The translations under genes and the position numbers were made by a program. From Bacillota bacterium (GTDB lineage: Bacteria; Bacillota; Clostridia; Oscillospirales; Acutalibacteraceae), in NCBI GenBank assembly GCA_023458755.1, contig JAEWYE010000076.1, positions 124,001 through 188,000 of the forward strand: 64,000 bases of DNA. Reading direction: 5' to 3'. Positions 58,718-64,000 of the stretch are shown in pieces (position 1 is the first letter of the stretch; the number at the start of each line of letters is the position of its first letter). Below the pieces are notes generated by a model. That model saw only the letters and a list, made by a program, of their open reading frames with translations. It did no database searches and was not told where the DNA came from.

Positions 58718-59275
58718 ATGAAGAAAATTATGCAGGTATCGTTAGCTGTTACGCTAGCAATTACTACATCTGTCTTAATGTCCGCCTGTGCATCATCGGC
58801 ATCTTCCAAAGCTTCTTCTATGGAATCTTCCAGCTCAGCTATTTCTTCATCAGTCAGCAGTGACGCAGCTATTTCCAGTGAAGAGCCCGTTTCCAGCGAA
58901 GCGGCTGTTTCCAGTGAAGTGGCTCCATCAAAGGCAGAAAGTTAAGCAGCATTTTTACCATCTCTTAAGGAATTTGTAAAGATGCCCGTAATGCAGACTA
59001 CTATAAAGACGCTAACTGATTCAATGGCCAAGGAGGGAATTAAGTTCGATCTTAGTACAGACGGTAATAAGATCATTTATTCTTACACATATCCAAGTAC
59101 TGTTAAGCTCGACGCCAAGAAAATGAATAGCCAACTCGAACAGCAGGCTTCCACTTTTCAGAATTTGGCAACGACATTGAAGCAGTCCGTTTCAGAGGAA
59201 AATCTAGTAGTTGTCGTTCGCTATTTAGACAGTAACAAAAAAGTAATTGTCTCTAAGGAGTTTTCTGCAAAGTAA
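58718..59275 (+). pseudogene. DUF4854-type lipoprotein interrupted by one in-frame stop
   Basis: A single reading frame with one TAA at 58943-58945. Part 1 (75 codons): signal peptide with lipobox (LMSAC, Cys24) and a Ser/Glu-rich linker with VSSE repeats. Part 2, read from the codon after the stop, gives AAFLPSLKEFVKMPVMQ ... KIIYSYTYPSTVKLD ... QQASTFQNLATTLKQSV ... VVVRYLDSNKKVIVSKEF, which fits the DUF4854 family. Promoter and terminator are intact, so decay is recent, or the stop is a sequencing error or is read through. Without part 2 only a lipidated linker would be exported. Confidence 0.75.
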
Positions 59276-59345
59276 TTCTTGATAGGCAGCAACTTACTTT
59301 CATAATTTTGACAGGTAAGCCTGCAAACAAAAAAGACAAAGCACG

Positions 59346-59385
59346 AATTCCTTGGCTGCCATTATTGTCAGCCAAGGAATTTTTA
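59346..59385. terminator. Terminator after the lipoprotein gene
   Basis: Perfect 13-bp stem AATTCCTTGGCTG (59346-59358) / CAGCCAAGGAATT (59369-59381), then T's. It also lies downstream of proS on the other strand. Confidence 0.85.
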
Positions 59386-59482
59386 TTTGCATATTTAAAT
59401 AGAAAATTCAAAAATAAGATTCCGTTTGAAAAAGCAATGGGGGCAGACATAAGTCCGCCCCCAATAAACAATATATAATAGA

Positions 59483-60919
59483 TTAGTATGCCTTGCCCCA
59501 GTAAACCATTGCCTTGGCAGGCTTGCCGCAGCAAACGCAGGTATCCGAGAGATGTTCCTGATCAAGCGGCATACAGCGGGAAGAAACACCGGCTACTTCC
59601 TTAAGCTTTTCTTCACACTCGACATCGCCGCACCACATGGCCTTGATAAAGCCGGGCTTTTCGTCGGCAATCTTTTTCAGCTCTTCCATATCGGTAGCGG
59701 AATATGTCATTTCCTCGCGGCGGGCAAACGCTTTTTCATAGATGCCCTTGCGCACTGCCTCAAGCTGCTCGGCGATTGCCTGCTCCAGATTATCAAGCGG
59801 TACAAAAATCTTTTCGCGGTCATTGCGGCGAACCAGAACGCACTGGTTCTTTTCAATATCCTTCGGGCCGATTTCCAAACGGAGCGGAACGCCCTTCATT
59901 TCGTACTGTGCGAATTTCCAGCCCGGTGTTTGGTCGCTGTCGTCCGTTTTGACACGGAAAGATTTCTTCAATCTTTCCTGCAGCTCATGTGCCTTGTCCA
60001 AAACGCCCTCTTTGTGCTGCGCGATCGGCACAATGATGACCTGAATCGGTGCGACGGCAGGCGGCAGAACAAGGCCGTTGTTATCGCCGTGTGTCATGAT
60101 GATACCGCCGATGATGCGGGTACTCATGCCCCAAGAGGTCTGGAACGGATGGCAGATGGAATTGTCTCTGCCCTGGAAGGTGATGTCAAACGCACGGGCA
60201 AAGCCGTCGCCGAAATAATGGCTGGTGCCGGATTGCAGCGCCTTGCCGTCGTGCATCATTGCTTCTATTGTATAAGTGGCTTCCGCACCGGCAAATTTCT
60301 CCTTGTCGGTCTTGCGGCCCTTAATAACCGGAATTGCAAGCTGGTTTTCGCAGAAATCCGCATAAACCTTGAGCATCTGCTCTGTTTCCGCTTTTGCTTC
60401 TTCCGCGGTTTCATGCATCGTGTGGCCTTCCTGCCAATGGAACTCTACGGAGCGCAGGAACGGACGGGTGGTTTTCTCCCAGCGGACAACCGAGCACCAT
60501 TGATTATAGAGCTTCGGCAAATCACGCCAGGAATGGATGATGCGGGCATAATGGTCGCAGAACAGGGTTTCCGAAGTCGGGCGTACGCACATTCTCTCCT
60601 GCAGTTTCTCGGTACCGCCGTGTGTTACCCAAGCAACTTCCGGCGCAAAGCCCGCGACATGATCCTTTTCTTTTTGGAGCAGGCTTTCCGGGATAAACAT
60701 CGGCATGGAAACATTTTCGTGGCCAAGTTCTTTGAATTTTTTATCGAGAATGTCGTGAATATTCTCCCAGATTGCGTAACCGTAAGGTTCAATGACCATG
60801 CAGCCGCGCACGCTGGTGTAATCCATCAATTCCGCTTTTTTAACTATGTCTGTATACCATTTGGCGAAGTCTTCCTCCATAGGAGTGATGGCTTCCACCA
60901 TTTTCTTTTGATCTGCCAT
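59483..60919 (-). CDS. proS: Prolyl-tRNA synthetase (short, eukaryote/archaeal-like form)
   Basis: 478 residues. Class II motifs: PMFIPESLLQKEKDHVAGF, VRPTSETLFC (motif 2 region, TSE), SVEFHWQEGHTMHET, and HGDNNGLVLPP (motif 3 region). The C-terminal domain has paired cysteines (CGDVECEEKL, TCVCCGKPAKAMVYWGKAY). The form without the large editing insertion of bacterial ProRS. No T-box precedes it in the 83-bp gap. Confidence 0.97.
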   Translation of the reverse strand: MADQKKMVEAITPMEEDFAKWYTDIVKKAELMDYTSVRGCMVIEPYGYAIWENIHDILDKKFKELGHENVSMPMFIPESLLQKEKDHVAGFAPEVAWVTHGGTEKLQERMCVRPTSETLFCDHYARIIHSWRDLPKLYNQWCSVVRWEKTTRPFLRSVEFHWQEGHTMHETAEEAKAETEQMLKVYADFCENQLAIPVIKGRKTDKEKFAGAEATYTIEAMMHDGKALQSGTSHYFGDGFARAFDITFQGRDNSICHPFQTSWGMSTRIIGGIIMTHGDNNGLVLPPAVAPIQVIIVPIAQHKEGVLDKAHELQERLKKSFRVKTDDSDQTPGWKFAQYEMKGVPLRLEIGPKDIEKNQCVLVRRNDREKIFVPLDNLEQAIAEQLEAVRKGIYEKAFARREEMTYSATDMEELKKIADEKPGFIKAMWCGDVECEEKLKEVAGVSSRCMPLDQEHLSDTCVCCGKPAKAMVYWGKAY

Positions 60920-61002
60920 TTTCCGGTCTCCTGTCTGTCATTTCTAATACTGAATCGTCAGCCGCCATCGTGAAGATTCACACGGTTCGGCATTCAAGGC
61001 GG

Positions 61003-61191
61003 CTATTTATCGTCTTCGTTCTTTCTGCCCGTAACTTTGCTCAGAACTAAAATTACAACATAAATCAAAACCATAACGACAAAAATACCAACCATACCTT
61101 TGAGCATAAGCCCCAAGGAGCCGAAGATGTCTTTATCCTGTACCGGTCCCAGAAGGCTTTGGAACGCAACCGCCAATAAAGTGAAATTCAT
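61003..61191 (-). CDS. OadG family sodium pump decarboxylase subunit
   Basis: 62 residues: a short hydrophilic start, then one strong helix (about 25-50, LGLMLKGMVGIFVVMVLIYVVILVL) and a basic-acidic tail, typical of the small gamma subunit that holds the alpha-beta complex. 13 bp after oadB. Confidence 0.85.
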   Translation of the reverse strand: MNFTLLAVAFQSLLGPVQDKDIFGSLGLMLKGMVGIFVVMVLIYVVILVLSKVTGRKNEDDK

Positions 61192-61204
61192 CCTCTTATC
61201 CTCC

Positions 61205-62341
61205 TTAATGTATCAAACTGCCGGCAAGGGAAAGAATGATGCCGCCCGCCACAACTGAGCCGATCTGGCCCGCGACGTTCGCACCGACCGCATGCATCAG
61301 CAGGTGGTTTTGGTTATCTTCTTTCAATGCCATTTTCTGAATTACTCTTGCGGACATTGGAAACGCTGAAATACCCGCGCCGCCAACCATCGGATTGATT
61401 TTTTTATCCTTCGGCAGGAACAGGTTGAGTATTTTTGCAAACACAACGCCGCCGATTGTATCAAAGATAAAGGCAAACAAGCCAAGTGCCATAACCACTA
61501 ATGTGCCGATATTCAGGAATTTACTTGCCTGCATCTGGCACGCAATGGTAATGCCGAGCAAAATCGTAATCAAATTGGCAAGAGCGCCCTGTGCGGTTTG
61601 TGACAGGCTCTCCAGTTTGCCGCATTCGCGGATGAGGTTGCCGAACATTAGGAAACCGACGAGAGCAACCGAATCCGGCGCAATCAAACCGGCAATCATG
61701 GTTACGATAATCGGGAATAAAATCTTTGTTGTTTTCGAAACGCTCTTTGGATTATACGGCATGTGAATCATGCGTTCATGCTTGGTGGTTACCAGCTTAA
61801 TCGCCGCCGGCTGTATAATCGGAACCAAGGCCATATACGAATAGGCCGCCACCGCAATAGCGCCCGTATAATTGCTGAACAGTCTTTGTGAAACCAAGAT
61901 GGAGGTCGGACCGTCCGCCGCACCGATTACGCCGATGCTGAGTGCGTCCTTCATCGGGAAGCCGAGCAGAATTGCCAGCACCACGGTCAAAAAGATACCG
62001 AACTGCGCCGCGCCGCCGAACAGCAGCATGCGTGGGTTGCTGAGAAGAGGGCCAAAATCGATCATAGCACCAATGCCGATGAACAAAAGCAGCGGGAATG
62101 CTTCCGAAGCGACAATTCCCTTTTGAAACAGCCACTGCACAATACCGTTATCGCCCATAACACCGGTAGTCGGCAATGTAATATTTACTAAAATAGCGCC
62201 AAATCCCATCGGCAGCAGCAAAGCAGGCTCGTAATCCTTTTTAATGGCAAGCCAGATGAGCAGTCCGCCAATGCACCACATGACAACTTGTCCCCAAGTA
62301 ATTGTGCGCGTAAAATCAACCAGAAATTCAAATCCTTCCAA
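61205..62341 (-). CDS. oadB: Sodium ion-translocating decarboxylase, beta subunit
   Basis: 378-residue polytopic membrane protein: LLLPMGFGAILVNIT, LLLFIGIGAMIDFGPLLSNPR, GAADGPTSILVSQRL and LMHAVGANVAGQIGSVVAGGI are conserved in OadB/MmdB/GcdB. It couples decarboxylation of a biotin-bound acid to Na+ export. The start is a TTG at 62341 with AAGGAG 11 nt upstream. Alpha and biotin-carrier subunits are not in the window, so the substrate (oxaloacetate, methylmalonyl-CoA or glutaconyl-CoA) is unknown. Confidence 0.95.
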   Translation of the reverse strand: MEGFEFLVDFTRTITWGQVVMWCIGGLLIWLAIKKDYEPALLLPMGFGAILVNITLPTTGVMGDNGIVQWLFQKGIVASEAFPLLLFIGIGAMIDFGPLLSNPRMLLFGGAAQFGIFLTVVLAILLGFPMKDALSIGVIGAADGPTSILVSQRLFSNYTGAIAVAAYSYMALVPIIQPAAIKLVTTKHERMIHMPYNPKSVSKTTKILFPIIVTMIAGLIAPDSVALVGFLMFGNLIRECGKLESLSQTAQGALANLITILLGITIACQMQASKFLNIGTLVVMALGLFAFIFDTIGGVVFAKILNLFLPKDKKINPMVGGAGISAFPMSARVIQKMALKEDNQNHLLMHAVGANVAGQIGSVVAGGIILSLAGSLIH

Positions 62342-62501
62342 CGATTTTAACTCTCCTTCGTTTTATACTCCGTATTGAATATACTCCATAGAAAGCATAT
62401 TCCCATATATATTCTTCATTATAAAGGCATGGCGGGGGATTTTCAAGGAAAAAAGGGGAATCCTCATAAAATTCTGCAAAAATTTGTTCCTAAACAGTAA
62501 A

Positions 62502-62538
62502 AATCCGCTGTGCCGCAATTCAGCCTGCACAGCGGATT
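62502..62538 (-). terminator. Terminator of acpP
   Basis: 12-bp stem AATCCGCTGTGC (62502-62513) / GCACAGCGGATT (62527-62538) with T's on the minus strand, 19 bp after acpP. Confidence 0.8.
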
Positions 62539-62556
62539 AAAGTTTGATGAAAAAAA

Positions 62557-62784
62557 TCAAACGTTATCCTCGATGTATTTTACAAGTTCGCCAACAGTCT
62601 TAATGTTTTCGACCTCTTCATCGGGTACTTCAATCTCGAACTCGTCTTCGATGGACATTAAAAGATCAACAATGTCCAGGGAATCGGCGCCTAAATCATC
62701 AGCGATAGACGATTCAAGAGTAATGGAATCTTCTTCGACATCGAACTGCTCGCTCAAAATAGCCTTAACTTTTTCGAATACCAT
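62557..62784 (-). CDS. acpP: Acyl carrier protein
   Basis: 75-residue acidic protein carrying the phosphopantetheine attachment site Ser35 in DDLGADSLDIVDLLM. Carries acyl chains in type II fatty-acid synthesis. AGGAGG upstream; own promoter and terminator, so monocistronic. The rest of the fab genes are elsewhere. Confidence 0.96.
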   Translation of the reverse strand: MVFEKVKAILSEQFDVEEDSITLESSIADDLGADSLDIVDLLMSIEDEFEIEVPDEEVENIKTVGELVKYIEDNV

Positions 62785-62925
62785 GTCAGTGCCTCCTTAG
62801 AAATAAAATATTTGACTCCCGCCAAAAAGCCGGTCGTCGATGTGGACAAATCCATATGATATGTGTTACAATTTTCCACAGTAAAATCGCCGGCAATTTA
62901 TAACCTTGGCAATTTCCTTACCCAC

Positions 62926-62954
62926 ATATTATTAGTAAAGCAACGATTTGTCAA
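62926..62954 (-). promoter_or_regulatory. Promoter of acpP
   Basis: Minus-strand TTGACA (62954-62949), 17-bp spacer, TAATAT (62931-62926), about 140 bp upstream of the acpP start. Confidence 0.6.
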
Positions 62955-63037
62955 TATATATTGTGAAATTTTTTATCTTTTTCTGATTCGTGAAGAAGAA
63001 CTTCACAAATGATCTTCATGAAATGGGGCTTCCGAAA

Positions 63038-63901
63038 ATGGAAAAACAAATCTATGCGGTCATCGGTCATCCAATCGGGCATACTATGTCCCCTTTTATT
63101 CACAGGCGGCTGTTTGAATTAATCGGAAAATCGGCAAAATACGTCGCATTGGATATCTCGGAAAATGAACTGAAAGGAAAAATACCGGAGTTAAAGTCCC
63201 TAAGCGGCTTTAACATAACGATTCCCCATAAGCAAGCGATTATTCCGTTTTTAGACAAGCTGGATGAAAAAGCGGCTCTTTTCGGTTCGGTGAATACCGT
63301 TCACAATAACGGCGGCGTCTATACCGGCTATACTACCGACCCGAACGGCTTTTTAAAGGCCTTGCAGGCGGGAGGAGCAAAGCTGAACGGGCGAAACGTC
63401 ATTCTGGGTGCGGGCGGAGCCGCGCGCGTGATGGCGTTTGAGGCAGTACTGGCGGGTGGCATGGTCACGCTGGCGGTGCGTCCGCACAGTGCGGAAAAAG
63501 CGAGACAATTGGCCCGGGATATCCGGTCAAGTGTCAAGGGCGCCAAGGTGGATATCTGTTTACTCGACGAAGTCGTCGGAAACATTGACGTATTGATGAA
63601 CGCTACTCCGGTTGGTATGTATCCAAATGTGGATGCTTGCCCCGTCCGCACTTCCATCCTGAAAAACTGCGCGGCTGTTTTTGACGCGGTGTATAATCCC
63701 AACGAAACCGTACTGCTGAGGCTGGCAAAAGAAAACGGTGCGGCGGCAATCGGCGGCATGGACATGCTGGTGTGGCAGGCGGCTGCCGCCCACGAAATCT
63801 GGGACGGCGTACAGTATGACATCAACGACATTCAGCAGCTTTGCCGTGACTCTGTGCTGGAAATGAACCGCATATTTGGAGATCATCAAAATGACAAATA
63901 A
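63038..63901 (+). CDS. aroE: Shikimate dehydrogenase
   Basis: NADPH-dependent reduction of 3-dehydroshikimate; about 287 residues. QIYAVIGHPIGHTMSPFIHRR, GFNITIPHKQAI (catalytic Lys), GYTTDPNGFLKAL, Rossmann GAGGAARV, and the C-terminal GMDMLVWQAAAAHEIW are diagnostic. The start at 63038 is favoured by position and by GGGG upstream; the frame is open to 62990 (GTG) without a ribosome site. The next gene overlaps it by 11 bp. Confidence 0.95.
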   Translation: MEKQIYAVIGHPIGHTMSPFIHRRLFELIGKSAKYVALDISENELKGKIPELKSLSGFNITIPHKQAIIPFLDKLDEKAALFGSVNTVHNNGGVYTGYTTDPNGFLKALQAGGAKLNGRNVILGAGGAARVMAFEAVLAGGMVTLAVRPHSAEKARQLARDIRSSVKGAKVDICLLDEVVGNIDVLMNATPVGMYPNVDACPVRTSILKNCAAVFDAVYNPNETVLLRLAKENGAAAIGGMDMLVWQAAAAHEIWDGVQYDINDIQQLCRDSVLEMNRIFGDHQNDK

Positions 63902-64000
63902 AAATATCATTCTCTGCGGATTTATGGGCAGCGGCAAAACGACGGTGGGCCGACTGCTGGCGGAAAAAACCGGACGACAGTTTGTAGATATGGACAACTA
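63891..64000 (+). CDS. aroK: Shikimate kinase, N-terminal part (runs off the window)
   Basis: First 36 codons. MTNKNIILCGFMGSGKTTVG carries the Walker A motif GSGKTT, followed by RLLAEKTGRQFVDMDNY with the substrate-binding DMD. It begins inside aroE, giving consecutive steps of the shikimate pathway in one operon. Confidence 0.93.
   Translation, partial: MTNKNIILCGFMGSGKTTVGRLLAEKTGRQFVDMDN

Noticed and set aside
59552..60973. 473-codon open frame on the plus strand
   Set aside because: Fully antisense to proS, whose motifs are unmistakable; the translated product looks like no protein family and has no ribosome site.
1..64000. CRISPR arrays, tRNA and rRNA genes, prophage structural genes
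   Set aside because: Looked for direct repeat-spacer patterns, CCA-ending cloverleaf segments and typical phage genes; none was found by eye.

Overview
The window looks like chromosome of an anaerobic, fermentative low-to-mid GC Firmicute of class Clostridia, probably an Oscillospiraceae (Ruminococcaceae)-type organism. This rests on a multisubunit NADH-linked [FeFe] hydrogenase operon, pyruvate formate-lyase with its activase, a Na+-translocating decarboxylase pair (OadB/OadG), a Leu T-box, strong AGGAGG ribosome binding sites, a zinc-binding S14, and an S10-spc-alpha operon with a KOW-domain protein between map and infA. No rRNA, tRNA, CRISPR array or intact insertion sequence was seen. The genus assignment is inference.

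Layout. 1-4019 (+): tail of a sugar-binding protein, two sugar ABC permeases, a split transketolase and a cupin-like protein, ended by a strong terminator. 4255-7049 (+): a methyl-accepting chemotaxis protein and a LacX-type mutarotase. 7156-8302 (-): small membrane protein and rsmA. 8510-12275 (+): dCMP deaminase-like gene, pflB, pflA. 12408-16101: small accessory genes, two divergent XRE regulators, and an AT-rich gene of unknown function between two similar hairpins. 16102-20664 (-): azlCD, then leuA-leuB behind a T-box. 20697-24538: histidine phosphatase, an XRE regulator, and a PadR/DUF1700/DUF4097 envelope-type operon with a perfect palindrome inside its promoter. 24644-25907 (-): a decayed CatA-like acetyltransferase remnant, a small DUF6054-like protein and a YdcF-type protein.

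26392-34777 (-) is the most interesting block: ten genes for a NADH-dependent [FeFe] hydrogenase (HydA, NuoF-like, 2Fe-2S, NuoE-like) plus a sensory layer made of a HydS-like [FeFe] protein with the proton-relay Cys replaced by Ala, two kinase-type ATPase domains, two DRTGG domains and a PHP phosphoesterase. A near-consensus Rex operator lies just upstream of the NuoE-like gene, which suggests NADH/NAD+ control of the catalytic half.

34973-36433 (-): a lipoprotein and a secreted matrixin-type metalloprotease, both AT-rich. 36812-39118 (+): serC-serA. 39259-40188 (-): response regulator with a GGDDF domain. 40558-55996 (-): an uninterrupted ribosomal protein operon (rpsJ to rplQ) containing secY, adk, map, infA and rpoA. 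56412-58418 (-): small membrane protein, LCP-family protein and ECF sigma factor. 58718-59275 (+): DUF4854-type lipoprotein broken by one in-frame stop. 59483-62784 (-): proS, oadG, oadB, acpP. 63038-64000 (+): aroE and the start of aroK.

Two families of short intergenic repeats were recognised by eye: a MITE-like palindrome (13363-13433, 17178-17281) and a GC-rich hairpin repeat (14893-14945, 25996-26060, inverted at 26275-26328).
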